From NCBI RefSeq assembly GCF_023008405.1, contig NZ_CP095376.1:8040501-8104500 (forward strand): 64,000 nucleotides of DNA. Direction: 5' to 3'. Each line of letters opens with the position of its first letter. The first letter of the stretch is position 1. Positions 1 through 8,370 of this stretch are shown piece by piece. The notes beneath the pieces were generated by a model. It ran no database searches. It worked only from the letters and a program-made list of their open reading frames with translations, and was not told the origin of the DNA. The stretch is from Amycolatopsis sp. FBCC-B4732 (lineage in GTDB: Bacteria > Actinomycetota > Actinomycetes > Mycobacteriales > Pseudonocardiaceae). The position numbers were made by a program, and so were the translations under genes.

Positions 1-203
1 GCGGGTTCGCCCCGATCGCCGCCGACCCGGCGTCGGTCACCGGCCGCAACGACGACCAGCGGCTGGACGGCACCTGGTACACCTCGGGCAAGGTCGCCAT
101 CGTGCTCTGGGCGTCGCAGCCGTTCGACAAGGACAAGAACGAGCTGAAGACCAGCCTCGACAACGCCGTCGCCGTGTTCAAGAAAGCGCTGCCGCCCAGC
201 TGA
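1..203 (+). CDS. C-terminal end of an unrecognised protein (partial)
   Basis: An open frame enters from the left edge and stops at TGA 201-203, giving about 66 C-terminal residues. It contains the stretch GTWYTSGKVAIVLWASQPFD and ends FKKALPPS. Codon use is typical of the genome, with G/C-rich third positions. I do not recognise the family. The stop abuts the stop of the convergent glycosyltransferase gene (TGATCA at 201-206), so there is no room for a terminator between them. The neighbouring genes act on surface polysaccharides, which is only weak guilt by association. Confidence 0.6.
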   Translation, partial: GFAPIAADPASVTGRNDDQRLDGTWYTSGKVAIVLWASQPFDKDKNELKTSLDNAVAVFKKALPPS

Positions 204-3200
204 TCAGCCGCGCCGCTCGAGCACCCCGGTGAGCGTGCGGCGGGCGACGTCGGCGCCGAACAGGCGGTCCACCACCGTCTTGCCCTCTTCGGACAGCCGC
301 TGCCACAGCTTGTCGTCCTCGAGCAGCGTGACGATCTCGTCGGCGAGCTCCTCGGCCGAAGCGCCGACGAGGACGTCCTGGCCGTGCGTCAGGTGCATGC
401 CCTCGGCGGCCAGCGGGGTGGCGACCACGGGGACGCCGTAGCCGAGGCTCTCGCCCAGCTTCCCCTTCACGCCCGCGCCGAAGCGCAGCGGCGCGACGAC
501 GACCCTGGCCTCGCCGTACGCGCTGTCGAGGTTCGGGACCCAGCCGCGGACGACGACGCCGTCGCGCTCGAGCTCGAACATCTCCTGCGGCGGGTTGCTG
601 CCGACGATCTGCGCGACCGCGTCCGGACGGCGGCGGCGCACGAGCGGCATGATCTCCTCCGCCAGCCAGCGCGCCGCGTCCCGGTTGGGCAGGTGGTCGA
701 AGCTGCCGACGAACAGCACGCCGGAGCGGCCTTCGGGAACCGCGACCGAGCCGTCGGCGTGGTGCACGTTGGACAGCACCTCGACGCGCGCCGACGGCAC
801 CAGCTCCCGCAGCAGCGCGCGCTCCACATCGGACACGACGAAGGTGACGTCGGTGGCGCGGGTGAGCCCGAGTTCCGACTCCCGCAGCACTTCGGCGCGC
901 CGCCGCAGCGTGAGCTCTTCGCGGGTTTCGCCGAGCTGCGCGGCCAGGTCGGCCTGCCGGTTGAGGCGGACGAAGTGCAGGTCGACCGTGTCGTAGGCGA
1001 TGACGCAGTCGGGCGCGTGCTCGCGGACCTGCTCCAGCAGCTGCCAGGCGACGTGCGGCCGGGACAGCACGGCCAGGCTCAGGTCGGCACCGGCGTCGCG
1101 CAGGAACTCCAGCTGCTCGCCGAGCCCGGTCACCACCGTGACGCCCGCGCGGTACAGCGCGTCGGCGTAAGGCTCCGGGAGCGCGTTGTTGAGCGGCATG
1201 AAGACGACGCGCTGCCCGAGGCCGACGAGCAGTTCGAGGATGCGGAACATCCGCACCGAGCCGGAGTCCTTGTCCGGCATCGGCACCTGGTGGTCGGCGA
1301 CCAGCACGGTGCCGCCGCGGTGGCCGTCCGCCGTGCGCTGCCGTCCGGCCCAGACCGCGCGCGGGCTCGCCTCGGGGAAGTGGTCGCGCAGCTGGACGCT
1401 CCACTTGTCGACGAAGACGCCGCGGTTGAGCTCCTGGTGGCGCTTCACGCCGGAGGAGACGTCGGTGCCGTTGGTGATGCCCTCGTGGTGCACGACGACC
1501 GACGCGGGCTGGACCATCGTCCGGTACCCCGCCGCGCGCACGGCGAACGCGAGGTCGGTGTCCTCGTAGTACGCGGGTGCGAAGCGCGTGTCGAAGCCGC
1601 CGATGCGCTCGAACAGCTCACGGCGGACGAGCAGCGCCGCGCCGGAGCAGTAGTCGACGTCGCGCAGGGCCTGGTACCAGGGCGCGTCCGGGTTCTGCAG
1701 CCTGCCGTAGTTCCAGCCGGTGCCGTCGGCCCAGATGATGCCGCCGCACTCCTGGAGGCGGCCGTCCGGGTAGACCAGCTTGGACCCGACGAGCCCGACG
1801 TCCGGCCGCGTCTCGACGACGGCGACCAGCTCGTCCAGCCAGCCCGCCTTGACCTCCGTGTCGTTGTTGAGGAAGAAGACGAACTCGCCGCGCGCGTTCT
1901 CCGCGCCCAGGTTGCAGGCGCCGACGAAGCCCAGGTTCTTCGGGGCCCGGATCAGCCGGACCCCGGCGCAGCCGGCCACGCGGTCGGCGGAGTCGTCCGG
2001 CGACTTGTCGTCGACGACGATCACCTCGAACGGCGTCGCGGGCAGGTGCCGCTGGATCGAGTCGAGGCAGCCGCGGGTGTAGGTCCAGTTGCCGTACACC
2101 GGGATGACGACGCTGACGATCGGCTGGTCGCTGGTGGTCACCGCGACCGGACCCGGGACGCCGACGGGCTCGCCGGGCAGCACGCCGGCCGGGCGCCCGA
2201 GCGCCGTCTCGTAGAAGTCGCGGCGGCGGGTGCCGCGGGGCGCGTACTTCTCGATCGAGCCGCGGTACTTCCCGATCGCGCGCTGGACGAGCGCGGACGT
2301 CTCGGAGCGCAGCTTCTCGTTCTCGGCGGCGAGCCTGCCGATGGTTTCGCTGAGGCCGGTGTTGTTGCCGGCCAGCCACTCCAGGCGTTCGCGGTCGTAG
2401 CCCGCCTTGCGCCGCAGGCGGTTCAGCTCGTCGGCCGCGCGCTGGCGGTCCTCGCGAGCGCGTTCGGCCTGCCGGAGCGCCTCGTCCCGTTCCGACGCGG
2501 CACGCTGCTCGGCCGCAGTGACCTGGGCGAGTTCGCCGGTGAGCCGGGTGACCGACGCCGTCGCCCGGTCGCGCTCGGCTTCCGCGCGGCCCAGCCCGTC
2601 GCGCAGGCGGCCCGCCTCGGCGGCGGCGCGGGCGACGAGCGTCAGCTTCGGGTCGACCATCGCGGACGTCGAGGGCACGTCGAGCGGCTCGTCCGACGCG
2701 ACGGAGACGAAGTAGGTGTGGGGCGCGCCGGATTCGATGACCCAGCCGTCGGCGTCGTCGGGCCGCACGGTGAGGACCTCGGCGCCGGCACCCGCGCCGT
2801 TGTCGTGGATCAGCGAGCCGACGGCGACGTTCTGCCGCAGCACGGCGACGTGCGCGAAGCTGCCGACCAGCAGCGAACGGAACGCGGATTCGGTCAGCTC
2901 GTGGACGTGGTACGGGTTCTCGTTGCCGTGGTCGTGCGTGTAGACCTCGATGTCCGGGGTGCTGCAGAGGAACACCCCGCCCGGCGCGAGCCGGTTGCGG
3001 ACCAGCGCCATCAGCCGGTCCTGCTCGTCGACGTGCTCGATCGCCTCGAAGCACGTGATGACGTCGAAGACCTCGCCCTCGAGCGCGGCCGGGTCGGTGA
3101 TCGAGCCGACCTCGAACCGGACGTGCGGGTAGCGCGCGCGGGCGTGCTCGACGGTCCGCGGGTCGATCTCGAGCCCGACGACCTCGGCGGCGGACGCGGC

Positions 3201-3383
3201 GACCAGCGCGGCGCCGTAGCCCTCGCCGCTGGCCAGGTCGAGGACGCGCTTGCCGGCGGTGAAGCGGCCCGCGAACGCGTAGCGGTGGTAGTGCTCGTAG
3301 ATCACCTGGAGGTCTTCGGTCCACGGCACGCACCGCTCGCCGGTCCACTCGATCAGGCGCTCACCGCTCGTCCCCTTGCCCAT
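204..3383 (-). CDS. Multidomain methyltransferase / glycosyltransferase (MT-coiled coil-GT2-GT4)
   Basis: This 1059-residue protein probably builds and methylates a cell-surface glycan. Residues about 20-230 form a class I SAM methyltransferase with the glycine-rich motif VLDLASGEGYG (47-57). Residues about 250-390 are a charged, heptad-like coiled coil. A GT2 domain starts near 420 (VSVVIPVYGNW, VVDDKSPDD, FFLNNDTEV). A GT4-type domain occupies about 690-1059 and ends in the ADP/UDP-binding type region FGAGVKGKLGESLGYGVPVV. Fusion of methyltransferase and glycosyltransferases is known in actinobacterial O-antigen-like clusters. The ATG at 3383 lies 10 bases after the upstream methyltransferase gene, so the two are probably co-transcribed. 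No membrane segment is visible, so the protein should be cytoplasmic. The actual sugar donors cannot be read from sequence. Confidence 0.88.
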   Translation of the reverse strand: MGKGTSGERLIEWTGERCVPWTEDLQVIYEHYHRYAFAGRFTAGKRVLDLASGEGYGAALVAASAAEVVGLEIDPRTVEHARARYPHVRFEVGSITDPAALEGEVFDVITCFEAIEHVDEQDRLMALVRNRLAPGGVFLCSTPDIEVYTHDHGNENPYHVHELTESAFRSLLVGSFAHVAVLRQNVAVGSLIHDNGAGAGAEVLTVRPDDADGWVIESGAPHTYFVSVASDEPLDVPSTSAMVDPKLTLVARAAAEAGRLRDGLGRAEAERDRATASVTRLTGELAQVTAAEQRAASERDEALRQAERAREDRQRAADELNRLRRKAGYDRERLEWLAGNNTGLSETIGRLAAENEKLRSETSALVQRAIGKYRGSIEKYAPRGTRRRDFYETALGRPAGVLPGEPVGVPGPVAVTTSDQPIVSVVIPVYGNWTYTRGCLDSIQRHLPATPFEVIVVDDKSPDDSADRVAGCAGVRLIRAPKNLGFVGACNLGAENARGEFVFFLNNDTEVKAGWLDELVAVVETRPDVGLVGSKLVYPDGRLQECGGIIWADGTGWNYGRLQNPDAPWYQALRDVDYCSGAALLVRRELFERIGGFDTRFAPAYYEDTDLAFAVRAAGYRTMVQPASVVVHHEGITNGTDVSSGVKRHQELNRGVFVDKWSVQLRDHFPEASPRAVWAGRQRTADGHRGGTVLVADHQVPMPDKDSGSVRMFRILELLVGLGQRVVFMPLNNALPEPYADALYRAGVTVVTGLGEQLEFLRDAGADLSLAVLSRPHVAWQLLEQVREHAPDCVIAYDTVDLHFVRLNRQADLAAQLGETREELTLRRRAEVLRESELGLTRATDVTFVVSDVERALLRELVPSARVEVLSNVHHADGSVAVPEGRSGVLFVGSFDHLPNRDAARWLAEEIMPLVRRRRPDAVAQIVGSNPPQEMFELERDGVVVRGWVPNLDSAYGEARVVVAPLRFGAGVKGKLGESLGYGVPVVATPLAAEGMHLTHGQDVLVGASAEELADEIVTLLEDDKLWQRLSEEGKTVVDRLFGADVARRTLTGVLERRG

Positions 3384-3393
3384 GGCGGGCAGA

Positions 3394-4800
3394 TTAGCGG
3401 AGGCTCAGTCCGACCAGGACGTACGCCAGTGTGCGGCGGTCCGAGCCCAGCCCGGCCGTGATCGACCAGTCCGCCTCGAGCGAGAGCCGCACCTGCCGGT
3501 GGGCGTCGAGCCGGACCGGCAGCACCTGCTCGGTCAGCCCCGCGCCGACGTCGGCCTTGGCGATCGGGACGCCGTCCACGGACACCGTGACGCTGCCGTG
3601 CTCGGTGGCGTCGTCCGGGAGGTACGTCTTGAGCTCGAGCGCCTCGACCCCGGCCGTGGTCAGCACCGGGAACTCGATCGACGGCGCCGCCCAGTCGTCG
3701 TGGGCGACGCCGTTCATCCGCCCGGTCACGACGCCCGCGCCGCTCACCAGCCGTTCGCCGTTGGTGCCGCCGGGCCGGAACGAGACGCGGCCCGCCGGGT
3801 CGACCACGCGGGTGTCGCGCACCGACCGCTCCGGCGTCCGGTTGCCGTGCACGCGCAACGGCTGCGGCGTCGGGTGGAACAGCGCGGTCAGCCGCGTGCC
3901 GGTGACGAGCCCGAGGTCGAGCAGGCTGTCGTCGAGCACGCCGATCTCGTCGATCAGGGCCACGTGCGCGGGGTTGTCCATGGCGAAGTTGTGGCCGTAG
4001 ATCCGGTCGACGAACGGGTCGATCACGTTGCCGTAGGGCAGGAACAGGCTCGGGTGCAGGTGGTCCAGCAGCACCGGCAGGACGTCCTGGGCGCGGATGC
4101 CCTCGAACCCGTCGGCGGCGCAGTCGACGTCTTCGAACCGCTCGTCGGTCCGCCCGGTCAGCGAGTTGTGGCGCAGTTCGGGCGGCAGGGTCGCCCAGAT
4201 CCGGTCGACGACCTCGTGCGCTTCGGGCCACCGGCGGTGCCCGTTGCGGCCGATCATGTCGTGCACGACGAGGACGCCGTCCGCGGTCAGGCTGTGCTTG
4301 ATCTGGCCGTAGAGGTGTTCGAGGTCCAGCACGTGGTGCAGCGCCTGGAACCCGACGACGACGTCGTGCTCGGCGTCGGCGCGCCAGGTGTTGAAGTCGG
4401 CGGTGATCAGCTCGACGCGGTCGGCCACGCCCTGCTCGCGGGCCGAGGCCTCGGCCCGCGCCTGCATCTCGGGGTTCAGCTCCAGCAGCCGCAGCCGGAC
4501 GTTGTCCAGGCCTTCGGCGGCGAGGCCGCGCAGCCAGCCGAGCTCCTGGTCGCCGTTGCCGCTGCCCAGCGACAGCACGACCGCGTCCCGCGAGAGCTGC
4601 CGCGCGCGCTCGGCGATCTGCCCGACGATCAGCTCGTCGAGGCCCGGTACGCCGAGCGCTTCGAGCTTCGGGCGCACGTGCCGGTTGGACCACCGGTGCG
4701 CCGACGGCGGCAGGTTGCCGTGGATCTCCTCCTGACCGGCGAAGGTCTCGCGTTCCCTGGCCAGCCGCGCCTCGTAGCCCGGCCCTCGGCCACCGTTCAT
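3394..4800 (-). CDS. SAM-dependent methyltransferase with C-terminal beta domain
   Basis: The 468-residue protein has a class I methyltransferase core at about residues 75-210, with SAM motif VVLSLGSGNGDQEL, then ITADFN and VVGFQALHHV. A long C-terminal part (about 330-468) is rich in predicted beta strands and has no motif I recognise. The start is ATG 4800, chosen because a strong GGAGGG Shine-Dalgarno lies 6-7 bases upstream; the frame stays open further but without good codon use. It is the first gene of a two-gene unit with the downstream multidomain glycosyltransferase. I infer methylation of a sugar or surface glycan; the substrate is unknown. Confidence 0.8.
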   Translation of the reverse strand: MNGGRGPGYEARLARERETFAGQEEIHGNLPPSAHRWSNRHVRPKLEALGVPGLDELIVGQIAERARQLSRDAVVLSLGSGNGDQELGWLRGLAAEGLDNVRLRLLELNPEMQARAEASAREQGVADRVELITADFNTWRADAEHDVVVGFQALHHVLDLEHLYGQIKHSLTADGVLVVHDMIGRNGHRRWPEAHEVVDRIWATLPPELRHNSLTGRTDERFEDVDCAADGFEGIRAQDVLPVLLDHLHPSLFLPYGNVIDPFVDRIYGHNFAMDNPAHVALIDEIGVLDDSLLDLGLVTGTRLTALFHPTPQPLRVHGNRTPERSVRDTRVVDPAGRVSFRPGGTNGERLVSGAGVVTGRMNGVAHDDWAAPSIEFPVLTTAGVEALELKTYLPDDATEHGSVTVSVDGVPIAKADVGAGLTEQVLPVRLDAHRQVRLSLEADWSITAGLGSDRRTLAYVLVGLSLR

Positions 4801-4854
4801 CGCACGTCCCTCCGAGATCACCGATTCCGGAACCGCCCGGTACCGGCCCGGCGC

Positions 4855-4860
4855 TAGGAT
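4855..4860 (+). promoter_or_regulatory. Probable -10 box for a leaderless transcript
   Basis: TAGGAT fits the actinobacterial -10 consensus TANNNT and sits 6 bases before the GTG start of the SGNH protein gene. There is no Shine-Dalgarno, so transcription probably starts at or next to the start codon. No convincing -35 is visible. Confidence 0.45.
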
Positions 4861-4866
4861 ACGGCC

Positions 4867-6183
4867 GTGTCGTCCCGTCCTCCGTCGCAGTTGCCCACCC
4901 AGCCGGCGCTGCCGAGGACCCCGGAGTCGTTCCTCCCCAAGGAGCACAACCTCTACCGGCCCCGGCACAGCAAGCGCCAGCGCACCGCACTGGCCTGCGC
5001 GGCCTTCTTCTTCGTCACGCCGCTGTTCCTGTCCGCGGTCGGCGTGCGGCCGTCCGCGTTCGAGAACCGGCCGCTGCGCGACTTCCCGAGCCTGTCCGAC
5101 GGCTTCGGGTTCTTCACCGGCCTGTCCGGCTGGGCGACCGACCACCTGCCCCTGCGGCAGGCCGGGGTGCAGGCCGCCGACGCGATCGGCACCGGCGTCT
5201 TCGGCGACCCGCCCGGGTCCGGCCAGGGCACCAGCCACGACGGCGGCACCGTCGGCGTCGACCAGGGGCAGCCGAACACCGGCGACGTCCCGGGGTACGT
5301 CTACCCGACCGTGCTCCCGGGCAAGGACGGCTGGCTCTACCTCGGCGAGGACGTCAACGCGCGGTGCCGGCCGGTGATGGACACCGACCACGTCGTCGCG
5401 GCCCTGCGGAAGCTGCGGGGCGTGGTCGAGCGGTCCGGGCGGAAGTTCGAGCTGGTCATCGCGCCGGACAAGTACAGCGAAGAGCCGTCGCACCTGCCCG
5501 ACACCTACGTCGGCAAGCCGTGCGCGCAGGCGCGGACCGCCGAGTTCTGGAACCGCGTGCCGCGCGAGGCCGGCGCGATCGACCTGCGGCCGGCGCTCGC
5601 CGACGCCGAAAAGCGCGTCGGGCACTCGCTGTACGACCGCAACGACACGCACTGGTCGTTCGACGGCGGCCTGGTGATGACGTACGCGCTGGGCTCGGCC
5701 CTCCAGCCCGGCAGCACGGCGAACTGGCAGGCGGCGCCGACCGGTGTGCGGCCGTGGCCCGCCGACCTGGCCCGGGTGCTCGGCAAGAACGAACAGCGCT
5801 CGCTGACGACGTACAGCCTGTCCACCGACGGCGGCGCCGACCGGACCCGCTACATCGCCAGCGACTTCAAGACCCCGCTGCACCTGAGCCAGCCGGACGG
5901 CGCCAAGCCGAAGGGTTCGATAGCTCCGAACACGGCGGTGGTCGCCGACTCGTTCACCCAGTTCGCCAGCCCGTTCCTGGCCGCGACCTGCCAGGACGTC
6001 ACCATCGTGCACGCCGAGACGGTGGCGCAGAGCACGGCGCAGGAGATGACGGGCCTGTTCGCCGACCGCGACATCGTGACCTTCGAACTGGTCGAGCGGA
6101 GCGTCATCGGCGGGTCGTCGGCGCTGCTGCGCGACCAGACGATCGACCTGCTCGGGCAGGTGCTCGCGGCGCACCCGCGCTGA
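4867..6183 (+). CDS. AlgX/AlgJ-like SGNH-fold protein, probable polysaccharide O-acetylation
   Basis: The 438-residue protein has one hydrophobic segment at about residues 40-60, preceded by Arg/Lys, so it is membrane anchored with its domain outside. The external part resembles the DHHW/AlgJ-AlgX SGNH family: LPGKDGWLYLG near 155, IAPDKYSEEP with the family's typical PDK, and NDTHWSFDGG, where Asp-x-His is the catalytic pair. A later AVVADSFTQF supplies the probable nucleophile serine block. Family members transfer acetyl groups to extracellular polysaccharides. The gene is divergent from the methyltransferase/glycosyltransferase pair, which supports a shared role in surface glycan modification. 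The GTG start at 4867 directly follows a -10 box. Confidence 0.75.
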   Translation: MSSRPPSQLPTQPALPRTPESFLPKEHNLYRPRHSKRQRTALACAAFFFVTPLFLSAVGVRPSAFENRPLRDFPSLSDGFGFFTGLSGWATDHLPLRQAGVQAADAIGTGVFGDPPGSGQGTSHDGGTVGVDQGQPNTGDVPGYVYPTVLPGKDGWLYLGEDVNARCRPVMDTDHVVAALRKLRGVVERSGRKFELVIAPDKYSEEPSHLPDTYVGKPCAQARTAEFWNRVPREAGAIDLRPALADAEKRVGHSLYDRNDTHWSFDGGLVMTYALGSALQPGSTANWQAAPTGVRPWPADLARVLGKNEQRSLTTYSLSTDGGADRTRYIASDFKTPLHLSQPDGAKPKGSIAPNTAVVADSFTQFASPFLAATCQDVTIVHAETVAQSTAQEMTGLFADRDIVTFELVERSVIGGSSALLRDQTIDLLGQVLAAHPR

Positions 6184-6255
6184 CCTCCGCCACGCCGAGG
6201 TAACGACGGGGTGGTGGGCGACGAACAGGTGAGCACACCCGTGCACAATGACTCC

Positions 6256-6276
6256 GTGCGAACCCTCAGTTCGCAC
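6256..6276. promoter_or_regulatory. Inverted repeat upstream of the SHOCT-like gene
   Basis: GTGCGAAC, five bases, then GTTCGCAC: a perfect 8-bp inverted repeat 31 bases upstream of the GTG start at 6308. It could be an operator or a 5' leader hairpin. No T-tract follows, so a terminator for the gene ending at 6183 is less likely. Confidence 0.4.
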
Positions 6277-6307
6277 TCGCAGGCGACATACCCAAGGGGG
6301 TACCGGG

Positions 6308-7546
6308 GTGACCTGGCAGGAAGAGCTGCGCAGGCTTGACGAGGAGCTCGCGGCGGGCAACCTGACGGCCGACGAATACCGGGCGCGGCGGGACCGGGTC
6401 CTGTCCATGGCCGTGTCGACCGGCGAGAGCCAGTCGGCGGCCTCCGCGCAGCCCGTCCAGCCCGCGCAGGCGCAACCGGCCGGCAACGCCGCCGAGACCC
6501 AGATCATCCCGCCGGTGTCCCCGCCCCAGCCGCAGTCGCAGGAGAACTCCGCCGAAGCGACGCAGGTCGTCTCCGCGGCCGACGCCGGCGGTGGCGAGCG
6601 GACCCAGGTCGTCCCGCAGTGGCAGCAACAGCAGCACCCGCACTCGCCCTCGGGCGGGTTCCCGCAGCAGCAGCCGCCCCCGCAGTACGGCCAGCCCTCC
6701 CCCGCCGGCGGGTTCGCCCAGCCGATGCAGCAGCAGAACCCGTGGGGCGCGCAGCAGCAGGACGTCAGCCCGCCGTGGGGCGGTTCGGAGTTCCCGCCGC
6801 TGGCGCCGTCCACCAACGCCGACTGGATCAGCCAGGGCCCGGAGAGCTTCCAGACCCAGCCGTCGTCCGGCAAGGGCAAGAAGATCGCGTTCGCCGTCGT
6901 CGCGGTGCTCGTGGTGGCCGGGCTCGGCTTCGGCGTCTGGGCGCTGTTCATCAAGGACGGCGGCGGCCAGAACCCGCCGGTCGCGCAGAGCTCGAGCCAG
7001 CAGCAGCCGCCGCCCGCGCCGACCGTCAAGCCGCTCCCGGAGCCGCCCGCGGCCAAGCCGGAGCCGGCCGACAACTCCGCCTCGCTGGTCACCCCGGCGG
7101 GCACGACCCGCGCCGGCGGTGGCGAGTTCGACCTCGACAAGCTGCAGTCGGCTAAGTACCTGCCGACGACGGTCATCGAGAAGCTCAAGCAGAGCGGCAT
7201 GACCGAAGGCCTGCTCAAGACGACCAAGGACGGCGACGTCACGCTGGGCCTGTTCGCGCTGGAGCTGCCGAACGCGCAGGCCGCCTCCGCGGTGGCGGCC
7301 GAGTACGGCAACGCGGAGCAGGAAGGCGGCCTGACCGTCAACCGCAACCTGTCGCTGCACGGCGTCCAGGTGTACTCGGCGGCGGACACGAACCAGCAGG
7401 TCTACCGCGCGGTCTACGTGCTCTACAACCGCGTGATCATCATCGACTCGTTCGGCCCGTCCAAGGACGCGACGCTCAGCTCGTTCAAGACGCTGCTGAC
7501 CGCGCAGGTCCAGAAGGCGCCGCCGACGGAGCGCACCAACAACTGA
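6308..7546 (+). CDS. Single-pass membrane protein with SHOCT-like N-terminus and extracellular domain
   Basis: The 412-residue product starts with a short helical domain (EELRRLDEELAAGNLTADEY) resembling SHOCT or short C-terminal-type oligomerisation motifs. Residues about 40-185 are Pro/Gln rich and low in complexity. A transmembrane helix lies at about 193-213 (FAVVAVLVVAGLGFGVWALF). A Pro-rich linker and a folded C-terminal domain of about 150 residues follow, presumably outside. The start GTG 6308 was preferred over an upstream in-frame start because AAGGGGG at 6294-6300 is placed correctly. The function is unknown; the architecture suits a sensor or envelope-assembly protein. Confidence 0.72.
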   Translation: MTWQEELRRLDEELAAGNLTADEYRARRDRVLSMAVSTGESQSAASAQPVQPAQAQPAGNAAETQIIPPVSPPQPQSQENSAEATQVVSAADAGGGERTQVVPQWQQQQHPHSPSGGFPQQQPPPQYGQPSPAGGFAQPMQQQNPWGAQQQDVSPPWGGSEFPPLAPSTNADWISQGPESFQTQPSSGKGKKIAFAVVAVLVVAGLGFGVWALFIKDGGGQNPPVAQSSSQQQPPPAPTVKPLPEPPAAKPEPADNSASLVTPAGTTRAGGGEFDLDKLQSAKYLPTTVIEKLKQSGMTEGLLKTTKDGDVTLGLFALELPNAQAASAVAAEYGNAEQEGGLTVNRNLSLHGVQVYSAADTNQQVYRAVYVLYNRVIIIDSFGPSKDATLSSFKTLLTAQVQKAPPTERTNN

Positions 7547-7637
7547 CCCGAACGGGTGAGTTCGGCCGTGTCGGTGAACGCCGTCCCCCTCCCGGACGCC
7601 TCTTGAGCAGAGAGTCGGCCGGGAGAGGAGGCGCCGC

Positions 7638-7724
7638 ATGATCTGGATCTGCTTGGTCGCGGTCCTCGCCGTGGTGTTCCTGGTGCGGACCGTACGGGCG
7701 GTCAGGCGGGCCGACGCGGGCTGA
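7638..7724 (+). CDS. Possible 28-residue membrane miniprotein
   Basis: ATG 7638 follows GGGAGAGGAGG with suitable spacing and encodes 28 residues. These form one hydrophobic helix (ICLVAVLAVVFLV) followed by a basic tail (RTVRAVRRADAG). The last 23 bases overlap the end of the convergent response regulator gene. Strong Shine-Dalgarno, membrane-like composition and positive-inside tail support a real small protein, but coding evidence at this length is weak. Confidence 0.4.
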   Translation: MIWICLVAVLAVVFLVRTVRAVRRADAG

Positions 7725-8370
7725 CCAGCCCGGATTCGTAGGCCAGCACCACCAGCTGGGCCCGGTCGCGCGCGCCGATCTTCGTCATGATGCGGCTGAC
7801 GTGGGTGCGCGCCGTGGCCGTCGAGATCACCAGGTGGGCGGCGATTTCGTCGTTCGACATGCCGCCCGCGACGAGTGCGAGGACCTCGCGCTCGCGGTCG
7901 GTGATCTCGCGGACGGCGCTGGTGTCGATGCGCCGGTTCTCCGGGCGGCCGACGAACTCCTGGATCAGCCGGCGCGTGACGGTCGGCGCCAGCAGCGCCT
8001 CCCCGCTCACGACGACCCGCAGCGCGCGCAGCAGCTCGACCGGCTCGGTGTCCTTCAGCAGGAACCCGCTCGCGCCCGCGCGCAGGGCTTCGTAGACGTA
8101 CTCGTCGACGTCGAACGTGGTCAGGACCAGCACCTTCGTCCCGGCGAGCTCGGGGTTCGCGGTGATCCGGCGGGTCGCTTCGAGGCCGTCGACGCCGGGC
8201 ATCCGGACGTCCATCACGACGATGTCCGGCTTGTGCTCGAGCGCGCCGGCCACCGCCTGCTCACCGTCGCCCGCCTCGCCGCACACCTCGAAGCCGTCCT
8301 CGGTCTCCAGCAGCACGCGGAACCCGGCGCGGACCAGGACCTGGTCGTCGGCCAGCAGGACGCGGATCAT
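7702..8370 (-). CDS. NarL/LuxR-family response regulator
   Basis: The 222-residue protein has a receiver domain (residues 1-120) with acidic pocket D8/D9, phosphoacceptor D54 in VVMDVRMPG, and K106 in FLLKD. A LuxR-type helix-turn-helix lies at about 150-215 (ITDREREVLALVAGGMSNDEIA and STATARTHVSRI). The ATG at 8370 overlaps the upstream histidine kinase stop by four bases (ATGA), so the pair is translationally coupled. It should be phosphorylated by that kinase and bind DNA as a dimer. Targets are not evident in the window. Confidence 0.93.
   Translation of the reverse strand: MIRVLLADDQVLVRAGFRVLLETEDGFEVCGEAGDGEQAVAGALEHKPDIVVMDVRMPGVDGLEATRRITANPELAGTKVLVLTTFDVDEYVYEALRAGASGFLLKDTEPVELLRALRVVVSGEALLAPTVTRRLIQEFVGRPENRRIDTSAVREITDREREVLALVAGGMSNDEIAAHLVISTATARTHVSRIMTKIGARDRAQLVVLAYESGLVSPRRPA

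Noticed and set aside
384..3461. Very long open frame opposite the glycosyltransferase gene
   Set aside because: It is antisense to a protein with clear domains; its translation is low-complexity Arg/Ala/Asp/Val typical of high-GC shadow frames.
4801..7389. N-terminal extension of the methyltransferase at 3394 across two other genes
   Set aside because: It runs antisense through the SGNH and SHOCT-like genes; a clear ribosome site supports ATG 4800.
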